Shown one piece after another: positions 35,831 to 43,388 of a stretch of 64,000 nt of DNA. A program made the translations under genes and the position numbers. Below the pieces are notes generated by a model that was not told the origin of the DNA, did not search any database, and worked only from the letters and a program-made list of their open reading frames with translations. This DNA comes from Methanoculleus taiwanensis (lineage in GTDB: Archaea; Halobacteriota; Methanomicrobia; Methanomicrobiales; Methanoculleaceae). How positions within the stretch are numbered: position 1 is the first letter of the stretch; every line of letters starts with the position of its first letter. Location of the stretch: assembly GCF_004102725.1 (NCBI RefSeq), contig NZ_LHQS01000001.1, forward strand, positions 477,327 through 541,326, given 5' to 3'.

Positions 35831-36121
35831 ATGAGCGAAAAGAAAGGTCATTTCGAAAAGGGCCGGTGGGTCGAGGACAACGCCCCGGTATCGGTGCCGG
35901 AATCCGCACCGGCCGTCCCGACAGGTGAGAGACGTACGAACGAAGCATCCCATGCGGTTCAGATGGCGGTCGAAGGCATGGTCAGCTCCGGTCAGCACCT
36001 CCCCGGAACACCGGAGGGGCATGACCATATCGAGCAGGCAGCACGGATTGCGGCCGAAAACCTTGAAAGAGCGATAAACGAGTGGTCGCTCTCTGCCCGA
36101 CTTGCCTTGAGAAGGTTCTAG
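35831..36121 (+). CDS. Small FxxGRWVE-motif protein (paralogue 2)
   Basis: 96 residues. It matches the protein at 33914 in order: GHFEKGRWVEDN at the N-terminus, a variable linker, then HLPGTPEGHDHIEQAARIAA and LERAINEWSLSARLALRRF. No known domain is recognised. GGTTTATCC lies about 30 bases upstream of the ATG, fitting a leaderless transcript. The two paralogues bracket a membrane protein gene and a QueG-like gene. Confidence 0.7.
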   Translation: MSEKKGHFEKGRWVEDNAPVSVPESAPAVPTGERRTNEASHAVQMAVEGMVSSGQHLPGTPEGHDHIEQAARIAAENLERAINEWSLSARLALRRF

Positions 36122-36194
36122 GCCGGACGTCCCCTGGGCGGGCTGACGCTCTTTTGCCCCGCCATCATCGTATGAGGAGCCGTCCTTTCATTTT

Positions 36195-36332
36195 TCAAGC
36201 ATCGACGCCATTCCCGGACGGATCCCGGTAGCGGGTAAACCGCCCGCAGACCGGATCGGGACACTGTTCGCAGTGCTCCAGATGACGCTCATTGACAGAA
36301 CAATCGAGGATAAGGTAGCTATCGGCATCCAC
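36195..36332 (-). CDS. Possible small Cys-rich protein (45 aa)
   Basis: A frame starting with GTG at 36332 encodes 45 residues including LDCSVNERHLEHCEQCPDPV and CGRFTRYRDP. Four Cys and two His in a C-x9-C-x2-C-x4-C spacing look like a zinc-binding knuckle. Codon third positions look coding. It is in the same frame as, and 45 bases beyond, the TAG stop of the MATE gene, but does not resemble a MATE tail. A GGACGGG four bases before the GTG may be the ribosome site. It could instead be a remnant of a larger Cys-rich protein. Confidence 0.4.
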   Translation of the reverse strand: MDADSYLILDCSVNERHLEHCEQCPDPVCGRFTRYRDPSGNGVDA

Positions 36333-36377
36333 GAATCCCGTCCCGAACGGCCTGCGGAGGGCCTCAGGGGCGCAGGC

Positions 36378-37799
36378 CTACGCTGCCGCCGGTGTCACCT
36401 GCGCTCCTTTGAGCCCTGCCGTGAAATGGTGCGCCCAGACGAACCCGAGCAGGGCACCGACTGCGTTGCCTGCGGCGATCCCCCACCAGACGCCGTCAAG
36501 TCCCATCCCGAAGACCAGCGCGAAGAGCCAGACGAAGAACGCCGAGAGGACGACCGTCTGCAGGATGGTGATCGTGAGGGAGTATGCACCCCGGCCGGTT
36601 CCCTGGAAGAGCGAGGAGGAGCAGAGACCGAACCCGACGATCGGGTAGACGAGGCTCATGATCCGGAGGAATATCGTCAGTTCCGCAGTGATGCCCGACG
36701 TATCGTCTGCGGCGGCGAAGACCGCGGCGATCCAGGGGGCGAGAATGAACGTGGTCGCGGCAACGGCTCCGCCGATGAGAAGCCCGAGACGGACGGCGTA
36801 GAGGAGTGCGGATTCCATCTTGGCGTATGCCTCTGCTCCGTAGGTGGCTCCGGTGACGGCAACCACCGCCGTCGAGATGGCGAGGATCGGGGTGAGGCCG
36901 ATGCTCACCACCCGCCACCCGACCGAGTAGATCGCAATCCCGTCGGTGCTTGCGATGAGGACGATGATTCCGTTTAAGACGAGCGCCGTCAATGCCAGGA
37001 CGAGTTGTTCTGCAGCGGCGGGGCAGCCGACCCGCAGAATATCCCTGGCGATGCCCGCGTCCGGGGCAAATCGGTGCAGGCTGAGCGAAACGTAGGTGTC
37101 CTTCTTCACAAAGAGCCAGTACGCCATCGGGACGGCGGCCAGGATCTCGGCGAGGATCGTCGCCCATGCAGCGCCGGCGATACCCATATCGAAGGTATAG
37201 ATCAGGATTGGATCGAGAACGAGATTCGCCACCGCGCCGAGAGCCATGGCGTACATGGTGCGCTTTGCATCCCCTTCCCCGTGCAGGACTGCGTAGGCGA
37301 CCTCGCCGAAGAGGAGGAAGATCGTTCCGAGGAAGAGGATCTTCGTGTACTCGGCTGCCATGCCGGCGGCTTCGCCCGCTCCCATGAGGATGAAGAGGTC
37401 GTCCGCGACAAAGGTCAGCGGCACGGTGACAAGGGCGGCGAGGATCGTCATCAGGAGGATGGTGTGCATGGCCACGCTGTCCGCTCCGGCCTTGTTCCGG
37501 GCGCCGATCATCCGCGCAAGTGCGGCTTCTCCTCCGGTTCCAAGGCCGGTCGCAAGCCCGATGGTTATGACGAAGAGCGGGAATGAGAATCCGACTGCGG
37601 CAAGGGCGGTAGCGCCGAGGCCCGCGACCCAGAATGCGTCGACGACGTTGTAGAGCGTCAGCAGGGTCATGGCGACCATCATCGGTACTGAGAGCCTGAT
37701 GATCGCGGCTTTCGGGTCGGCGAGGAGTGTTCTGGTTCCTTCTGTTTCTCGTGGCTGGTTACTGAACGGTGTGCTGTCTTCTGAGTCACTGGTCGGCAT
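36378..37799 (-). CDS. MATE family multidrug exporter
   Basis: 473 residues with about 12 membrane helices in two repeated halves. Family features: MMVAMTLLTLYNVVDAFWVA at the start of helix 1, GLGTGGEAALARMIGA, and the second-half GTGRGAYSLTITILQT. It uses H+ or Na+ gradients to export cationic compounds or cofactors. The ATG at 37799 gives the normal length; the open frame extends further upstream without homology. It is divergent from the MsvR-like regulator across a 460-base region. Confidence 0.92.
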   Translation of the reverse strand: MPTSDSEDSTPFSNQPRETEGTRTLLADPKAAIIRLSVPMMVAMTLLTLYNVVDAFWVAGLGATALAAVGFSFPLFVITIGLATGLGTGGEAALARMIGARNKAGADSVAMHTILLMTILAALVTVPLTFVADDLFILMGAGEAAGMAAEYTKILFLGTIFLLFGEVAYAVLHGEGDAKRTMYAMALGAVANLVLDPILIYTFDMGIAGAAWATILAEILAAVPMAYWLFVKKDTYVSLSLHRFAPDAGIARDILRVGCPAAAEQLVLALTALVLNGIIVLIASTDGIAIYSVGWRVVSIGLTPILAISTAVVAVTGATYGAEAYAKMESALLYAVRLGLLIGGAVAATTFILAPWIAAVFAAADDTSGITAELTIFLRIMSLVYPIVGFGLCSSSLFQGTGRGAYSLTITILQTVVLSAFFVWLFALVFGMGLDGVWWGIAAGNAVGALLGFVWAHHFTAGLKGAQVTPAAA

Positions 37800-38001
37800 A
37801 CATATCGCCTGCTGGCGTGCCCTTTCTGCGGGTCTCCGGTTCGTTCGGATAGCGGATATCTGAGAGCCCGGGCACTCTGCCTGTCTCTGAATAGTGATTG
37901 CCGATCCTGCCCGGGAAAATGGGTGAAACCGCACGCGGACGTCCGGAACCATCTGAAAAATGCCTGATCTTCGGGGCAGGATATCGTTATCCCTGAGGTG
38001 A
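37800..38001. other. Intergenic region between MATE exporter and MsvR-like regulator (left part)
   Basis: I see no supported gene, RNA or repeat here. Promoters of the divergent MATE gene are expected in it but no clear TATA box stands out. Confidence 0.3.
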
Positions 38002-38241
38002 GTGGGCGCGGATCAGTTATTAGAGATTTCCATTCCCGACCGGTTCCTGCACCTCCATGCTGCCGGAGAGATGGCGTTCGTGACATCGATGGCGGATCAT
38101 GCTTCCCACAAGGCCGAAAGCATCATACGGTTTATGGTGCGGCACGGCTTTTGGCCGCCCGCTGCCGGTTTTTCCTCCGGCAGACATCGTATGCCGGACG
38201 GTGAACTGACAATCTTTATGTCGTTTGATCGAGAGACGTGA
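38002..38241 (+). CDS. Possible small hypothetical protein upstream of the MsvR-like gene
   Basis: A 79-codon frame (starts GADQLLEISIPDRFLHLHAA, ends FMSFDRET). Its TGA overlaps a possible GTG start of the next gene at 38238 by 4 bases, which would be typical of coupled genes. No domain is recognised and no ribosome binding site is clear; a TATA-like AATCTTTATG inside its 3' end argues that the next gene has its own promoter. Low confidence. Confidence 0.25.
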   Translation: MGADQLLEISIPDRFLHLHAAGEMAFVTSMADHASHKAESIIRFMVRHGFWPPAAGFSSGRHRMPDGELTIFMSFDRET

Positions 38242-38258
38242 AAAGTGAGCGACCTGTC

Positions 38259-39035
38259 ATGACATTTATCCGGCACCCGGACGATACGCGGTCTGACCGC
38301 ATCGAGCTCTTCTCGTCGGGAGGAGAAGTTCACGTCGTAAAAAGTCCGGTGCGGGTCAGGATTCTCTCAATGCTCCGGGAGCGGGAGATGGGATTTGATG
38401 AGATTGTCGCCCGCTCCGCACGGGCGAAGTCGACTATCTCCGTCCATCTCAAAGAGCTCGCCGGGGAAGGTATCCTCGACGCGAGACCCGATCCCCTGGA
38501 CAGTCGAAAGAAGATCTTCTCGCTTCGCCCTGGGTACCTCGGCAGTCTCTCGGCGGACGATCGCATCGACGAAGATCTCGGCGGCTTTGTCCTCGCCGCC
38601 CTGGAGCGGGAGGCGGATCCGTCTTCCGTGTTCAAAGCCTTTTTCCAGGCGATCCGCCTCTCCCTGATGCGGGAAGGGGTGATGGTCGATCCGATCCTCT
38701 ACTCGGCGGGCAGCAGCGTCGGGCGGGCGCTCTCGGGGCTGGTGAATGCGCCCGATATCGAAACACTGCTCATGAATCTTTGCGCCTTCTGGGGGGAGCG
38801 CGGGCTCGGCCGCCTCGAGGTCGTGAGTCGCGACCCCCTCACGCTCGATATCTATGACTGCTACGAATGCCAGGGTCTCCCACAGCTCGGAAAGCCTGTC
38901 TGTGCGTTCGATGCCGGCATTCTCGCCGCTCTTTTCGAGGCCCACTCCCGGGACGAGTGGGTCGTCACCGAGACGAAGTGCTACGCTATGAACGATGCCT
39001 GCTGCCGGTTCGTGGTGCTGCCGCGGGCGGAGTAG
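38259..39035 (+). CDS. msvR: MsvR-like redox regulator (winged helix plus V4R domain)
   Basis: 258 residues from the ATG at 38259 (a GTG at 38238 would add seven). The N-terminus is an ArsR-like winged helix (SPVRVRILSMLREREMGFDE, KSTISVHLKELAGEGIL). The C-terminal half is a 4-vinyl-reductase (V4R) domain with CYECQGLPQLGKPVCAFDAG and CYAMNDACCRF; several Cys are available for thiol-based redox sensing. This combination is that of MsvR, a methanogen-specific regulator linked to oxidative stress genes. No close match to the published MsvR box is visible in its upstream DNA. Confidence 0.75.
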   Translation: MTFIRHPDDTRSDRIELFSSGGEVHVVKSPVRVRILSMLREREMGFDEIVARSARAKSTISVHLKELAGEGILDARPDPLDSRKKIFSLRPGYLGSLSADDRIDEDLGGFVLAALEREADPSSVFKAFFQAIRLSLMREGVMVDPILYSAGSSVGRALSGLVNAPDIETLLMNLCAFWGERGLGRLEVVSRDPLTLDIYDCYECQGLPQLGKPVCAFDAGILAALFEAHSRDEWVVTETKCYAMNDACCRFVVLPRAE

Positions 39036-39466
39036 TCTCTCCGGTTCTTCGATTCTCCGGCACCCGGCCGGGAAGGGCACAGGGAGCGGTGATACCTCCC
39101 CCCTGGTGTGGTACTGATACCTGTTCTCCCGATCTGCAGGAGTTTTTTACATGGGGCATGTCTCCGGAGTTCGGCGTACGAACCGGCCGATAGCGAAGTG
39201 GTATGCGCTCCTCGCCGGCCTTCGTGTGCTGCCAGCCTTCAGAGGGCCCGCTCGAAGATTTCCAGCCTTCTCACGCTCCTGCCCTGCGATCAGTCGCATT
39301 CGGTTTGCCCCGGGGGAGTGTTACATCCAGAGCCGAAGGGTATGATGCCGCTTGTGGGGGCATGGCCGCGGATTGCAGTCCGTGGGTAGTTGACAGAAAC
39401 AAATCTCCGTCCCGCAGTGGGATGAATTCGGTCGGCGAGTCCCTGAAGGAAAAAGAGTTGATTGTG
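39036..39466. other. Intergenic region without a supported gene
   Basis: About 430 bases between the MsvR-like gene and the convergent alcohol dehydrogenase. Short open frames exist on both strands but their translations are Arg/Ser/Cys-rich and show no family resemblance. I see no RNA gene or repeat. Confidence 0.35.
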
Positions 39467-40540
39467 TTACTGATCCAGAAGGACAACCGGTTTAATTAAG
39501 TCTCCGGGCTTCTCTTTCATCAGGAGCAGAGCCTCTTTTAATGTGTCGAAACCCTTGAAGATATGCGTTGCCATGAGTGACGGGTCCATGCGCCCATATG
39601 TCACTATCTCGGCCAGTCTCTCCATTCTCACCCTTCCACCGGGACAGAGTCCGGTCACGATATCTTTGTCTGCCATGCCGACCCCCCACCCTGCACGAGG
39701 AATAGGTATGCTATCTCTGTCGCCGATTCCCTTGCCGAAGTAGTTGACGTTCGAGATCACTGATCCGGGTTTACCCATAGTTACTGCGTCCATGAGAATC
39801 TCAGCGCCACCACCGGCAATAATGACAGCGTCGACACCTGCTCCGCCGGTTGCTTCAATAATCTGTTCTGCGGTATTTCCGTTCCTGTAGTCGATGATAT
39901 CCGTAGCACCATACTTTTTCGCTACCTTAACGGCGGCAGGCCTCGTGCCGACGGCAAATATTCTTCCGGCCCCCCGAAGTTTTGCGCCGGCGATGCTGGA
40001 TAGTCCGACCGGTCCGATTCCTAAGACCGCTACCGTAGCCCCGATCTCAATACGAGCGTTTTCAGCGCCCAAAAAACCGGTACTGAGCATATCCGGGAGC
40101 ATAACCCCTGCTTCCAGGGTCATGCCGTCCGGCAGATGGGCAAGGTTGCTGTCCGCCAGGTTCACGTGGAAGAATTCTGCGAAGACGCCATCTTTAAAGT
40201 TCGAAAACTTCCAACCGCCGAGAGGGCCGCCGGTCTGTGAAGGGAACCCGCGCTGTACGGCTTCCGAGTCCCAGTCGGGAGTGATAGCCGGTACGATGAC
40301 CCGGTCGCCGGGTTTGAAATCCTTAACGCCGCTTCCGACTTCGTCTACTATCCCGAGGGCTTCGTGTCCCAGGATGAGATTATGCCGCTCCCCGATTGCT
40401 CCTTCCCAGGCGGTATGGATATCGGACGTGCACGGCGCCAACGCCAGCGGTTTAACAATAGCGTCTCTGGAACCGCACGATGGCCGGTCTTTCTCTATCC
40501 ATCCTACCTCCCCGATTCTTAACATTGCCAGGCCTTTCAT
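39467..40540 (-). CDS. NADP-dependent secondary alcohol dehydrogenase (TbADH type)
   Basis: 357 residues, very close to the Thermoanaerobacter brockii/Clostridium beijerinckii medium-chain alcohol dehydrogenases throughout. Catalytic zinc ligands match by position: Cys37 (APCTSDIH), His59 (LGHEA) and Asp150 (MLPDM). The NADP-binding residues Gly198, Thr199 (Ser in TbADH), Arg200 and Tyr218 are at the same positions. It should interconvert 2-propanol/2-butanol and ketones, letting the methanogen use secondary alcohols as electron donors. Codon use appears more AT-tolerant than its neighbours, which together with the bacterial likeness suggests transfer. Confidence 0.9.
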   Translation of the reverse strand: MKGLAMLRIGEVGWIEKDRPSCGSRDAIVKPLALAPCTSDIHTAWEGAIGERHNLILGHEALGIVDEVGSGVKDFKPGDRVIVPAITPDWDSEAVQRGFPSQTGGPLGGWKFSNFKDGVFAEFFHVNLADSNLAHLPDGMTLEAGVMLPDMLSTGFLGAENARIEIGATVAVLGIGPVGLSSIAGAKLRGAGRIFAVGTRPAAVKVAKKYGATDIIDYRNGNTAEQIIEATGGAGVDAVIIAGGGAEILMDAVTMGKPGSVISNVNYFGKGIGDRDSIPIPRAGWGVGMADKDIVTGLCPGGRVRMERLAEIVTYGRMDPSLMATHIFKGFDTLKEALLLMKEKPGDLIKPVVLLDQ

Positions 40541-40648
40541 TTCCTACCCCCCTTCGCCCGGTTGTGAGGACCGAATAGTATAAAAAGCACCGGGTCGGAA
40601 CGATCCCGACAGCTCCGTATTCCCGGGACGGCACGCGACGAGGCGAAC

Positions 40649-41125
40649 ATGTATCTCGACATCACGATTCACGACATCCGGAACGCGAACAACGTCGCGA
40701 GTATGTACGCCGATCTCCCGGTCGAACTCGCTGAAGGAGGGCTGAAAGCCTATGTTGAGAAGCTGCGGGACAACATCGGGCGAAGTCGCGAGATTCTCAG
40801 GAACGCCGCCACTATCCGGCGGGCTTTGGAGGAATCCGGCAGTCTGGCGGCGGTGAACCTCGATGCGGTCACCAGGGAGGAGATCGGAAACTACCCCGGG
40901 ACGTCGATCCGGTATATCGACCCCGGCGTACAAGACGAAGTGAAGGGCAGGCTTTTCACACGGTTCGAGCGGGGCAAGGCCTCCGGCCGTGGGGAGGGGC
41001 TCGGACTTCTCATCGTCCGGACGCTTGTCGAATGCTACGGCGGCAGGGTCTGGATCGAGGATCGGGTGCCCGGCCACCTGGAAGAAGGGGCGTCATTCCG
41101 GTTCACACTCCGGCAGGCCGGTTGA
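40649..41125 (+). pseudogene. Remnant of a sensor histidine kinase (sensor part and N-box lost)
   Basis: 158 codons. It has the H-box (LDITIHDIRNANNVA), the four-helix region, then GTSIRYIDPGVQDEVKGRLF, the F-box (TRFERGK) and G2-box (GRGEGLGLLIVRTLVECYGG). Compared with the intact kinase at 51294, about 50 residues spanning the N-box and the start of the D-box are missing between GTSIRY and DPGV. Homology also runs upstream of the first ATG (RDEAN before MYLDI), so the N-terminal sensor was cut off. It cannot bind ATP normally and is best called a pseudogene. Confidence 0.7.
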
Positions 41126-41190
41126 GTCAACCATGCCCCGATAGATTGATGAACAGCGATTACTGAAGATACACCCTCAGCCGATGCACG

Positions 41191-42963
41191 ATGAAAAGGA
41201 GTAGGCAGAACGTGGCTCAGCAGCAGCCACACGAAGCACCGCCCCCTTCGGATCCCCTCTACCAGGCGATCGTCGAGAATACCGGCACTGCCATCATGAT
41301 CGTCGAGGGCGACGGGAGAATAGCCTATGCCAACGCCGAGTTCGAGAAGAGCTTCGGCTATGCCAGGTCGGATCTCGTAGGCACGTTCTTCTGGGATCGG
41401 CTCCCCGCAGAAGTCGACCGGGAAAGGATGATCCGCTACCACCACCTGCGCCGGGTGAAACCGTCGGCCGCACCACGAACGTATGAGGCGTCTCTTCGGG
41501 ATGCGGCCGGGGCAGAACGGAACGTTGTGGTCACGGTCGCTCTCGTCGCCGGGTCGGATCGGAGCGTCGTCTCGTTCATGGATATCACCAAGAAGAAACG
41601 TGCTGAAGAGGCACTCCGACTCTCGGAAGAGAAGTACCGCACCCTGGTCGAGGGGATAAACGAGGTGATCTTTACCGTCGATCCTCACGGCCGCATTACC
41701 TATATAAGCCCGGCACTGGAACGGCTTACCGATTACAGGGTATCGGAAGTCGTTGGAGAGCCTTTTTCCCGGTATGTCCACCCGGACGATCTTCCCGGAT
41801 TGCAGAAGAGTTTTGAGAGGACGCTGGCCGGTCTGCAGGAGCCGTACGAGTTCCGGGTGCTCACCAGGGATGGTACTGTGCACTACGTGATCACATCCAG
41901 CCGCTTCCTCATGGAGAATGACCGCCTGGTAGGTCTGATCGGTGTCCTGACCGATATTACCGAGCGCAAGCAGGCGGAAGAAGCGCTCCGGCAGAGCGAG
42001 GAGATGTACCGAACCATCACCCAGCGGAGCTTTGACATCATCGTCACAGCCGACTGCGAAGGGCGGATCACCTATGTCTCCCCGGCCGTGAAGCGGGTTC
42101 TCGGGTATACGCCGGAAGAGGCCGTCGGCACCCGGTGGATGGACTATGTGCTGCACCCGGAGCAGCCGCAGGTGCAGGTCCTCAGAAGGATGGCGAGGGA
42201 AGGGGCTGTCGAGGGTTACCAGATCGAGATGCGGCACAAAAACGGCGACGCCGTCACGCTTGAGCTCAACATCTCGCCGATCCCCGTATCGAAGGGCTGC
42301 AGCGGGTTTCAGGCTATCGGGCGGGATATCACCGACCGAAAGCGGATACGCGAGAAGCTCGCCTACCACGCCTATCTCCTCGACCACGTGAGCGACGCAG
42401 TCATCGCCACCGACGAGCGGTTTATGATTACGGCATGGAACCGGGCGGCAGAAGACCTGTACGGCTGGAAAGCAGACCAGGTTATCGGCCGCTCTCTCCT
42501 GGAACTGATCCACTCGGATCTCCCGGGAGCCGAACCCGCCACGATGCTCCAGACGCTGGAGAAAGAGGGATCCTACAGCGGTGAACTGATGCACTACCAT
42601 GAGGACGGCCAGCCGGTCTATATCGATACCAACGCATCCGCCCTGACGGAGACGGGCGGCGGGGTCACCGGCTACATCCTTGTCGGCCGGGATGTGACCG
42701 GTCGTATTGCGGCAGAATCGGTTCGGAAACGTGCATTCGAGCAGATCGAGCAGAACATGGAGCAGTTTGCCATCCTCGGCGACCACGTCCGCCACCCGCT
42801 ACAGGTGATCATGGCCCGGGCGGATCTCATGGATGACGAGAAGACCGCCGCGAGTATCCGGGAGCAGGTCCGGCGGATCAACGCACTTGTCAAGCAGCTC
42901 GACGAGGGATGGGTCGAGTCCCGGGCGATACGGGAGTTCCTCAGGCGCACCGATCTGGCGTGA
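41191..42963 (+). CDS. Four-PAS sensor protein ending in an ATPase-less H-box-like module
   Basis: 590 residues, no membrane segment, so cytoplasmic. Four PAS/PAC units are seen, starting near residues 24 (YQAIVENTGTAIMIVEGDG), 152 (TLVEGINEVIFTVDPHGRI), 275 (MYRTITQRSFDIIVTADCEG) and 395 (LLDHVSDAVIATDERFM), each ending near DITxRK or VGRDVTGR. The C-terminal ~75 residues contain FAILGDHVRHPLQVI, resembling a histidine kinase dimerisation helix, but no HATPase domain follows. The same module ends the protein at 61755. It probably transmits a signal by protein contact. It follows the kinase remnant by 65 bases. Confidence 0.82.
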   Translation: MKRSRQNVAQQQPHEAPPPSDPLYQAIVENTGTAIMIVEGDGRIAYANAEFEKSFGYARSDLVGTFFWDRLPAEVDRERMIRYHHLRRVKPSAAPRTYEASLRDAAGAERNVVVTVALVAGSDRSVVSFMDITKKKRAEEALRLSEEKYRTLVEGINEVIFTVDPHGRITYISPALERLTDYRVSEVVGEPFSRYVHPDDLPGLQKSFERTLAGLQEPYEFRVLTRDGTVHYVITSSRFLMENDRLVGLIGVLTDITERKQAEEALRQSEEMYRTITQRSFDIIVTADCEGRITYVSPAVKRVLGYTPEEAVGTRWMDYVLHPEQPQVQVLRRMAREGAVEGYQIEMRHKNGDAVTLELNISPIPVSKGCSGFQAIGRDITDRKRIREKLAYHAYLLDHVSDAVIATDERFMITAWNRAAEDLYGWKADQVIGRSLLELIHSDLPGAEPATMLQTLEKEGSYSGELMHYHEDGQPVYIDTNASALTETGGGVTGYILVGRDVTGRIAAESVRKRAFEQIEQNMEQFAILGDHVRHPLQVIMARADLMDDEKTAASIREQVRRINALVKQLDEGWVESRAIREFLRRTDLA

Positions 42964-43388
42964 GGGGGAGCCACTTCTTTCCGACCAGAGCTATGGGTAA
43001 AATTCGTTATTATCCGGTTTTAACGCCGATTCCGGAGCGCGGGTTTCTGCGGAGGCGTAACCTCGCGGATATCGGCTGGATTTCGAAATACCGGGAACTT
43101 TTTGAGGTTATACTGGCCGTATGAGGGTCAGCACTCTTTTGGGGCTGCTGTTCATGTCTCGCCTCGAGATCGGCGGTCCTGGGGCTTTCTGTGAAAGTGG
43201 TTCTTCCGGTGGAATCTGCCTGGGTTCTGGGTGTTTATGGGTTAGTTGACCGGAGCAGTAACCGGCCGCGTTATGGGGTGTGCCGAGTCCCCGGCAGAGC
43301 ATGTAATCCTGCCAATCTGACGTTTTCTTTCTGGAAACGGCTGTCAAAATTCCGGCATCTTTTACTAGGTGCTTCAATATCTTTACTT
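42964..43388. other. Intergenic region without a supported gene
   Basis: About 425 bases. A 43-codon plus-strand frame from 42993 and an 89-codon minus-strand frame (43108-43377) are present but both have poor coding character. TTTTACTAGG at about 43357-43368 is a plausible TATA box for the lipoprotein gene at 43389. Confidence 0.35.

Noticed and set aside
36333-36380. Read-through of the MATE gene TAG into the Cys-rich frame
   Set aside because: MATE proteins of this family end at about this length and the downstream residues do not resemble a MATE tail; sharing the frame has a one-in-three chance.
43108-43377. An 89-codon minus-strand frame upstream of the Cache lipoprotein gene
   Set aside because: It has poor codon character, no ribosome site and no recognisable motif, and it overlaps the likely promoter of the lipoprotein gene.
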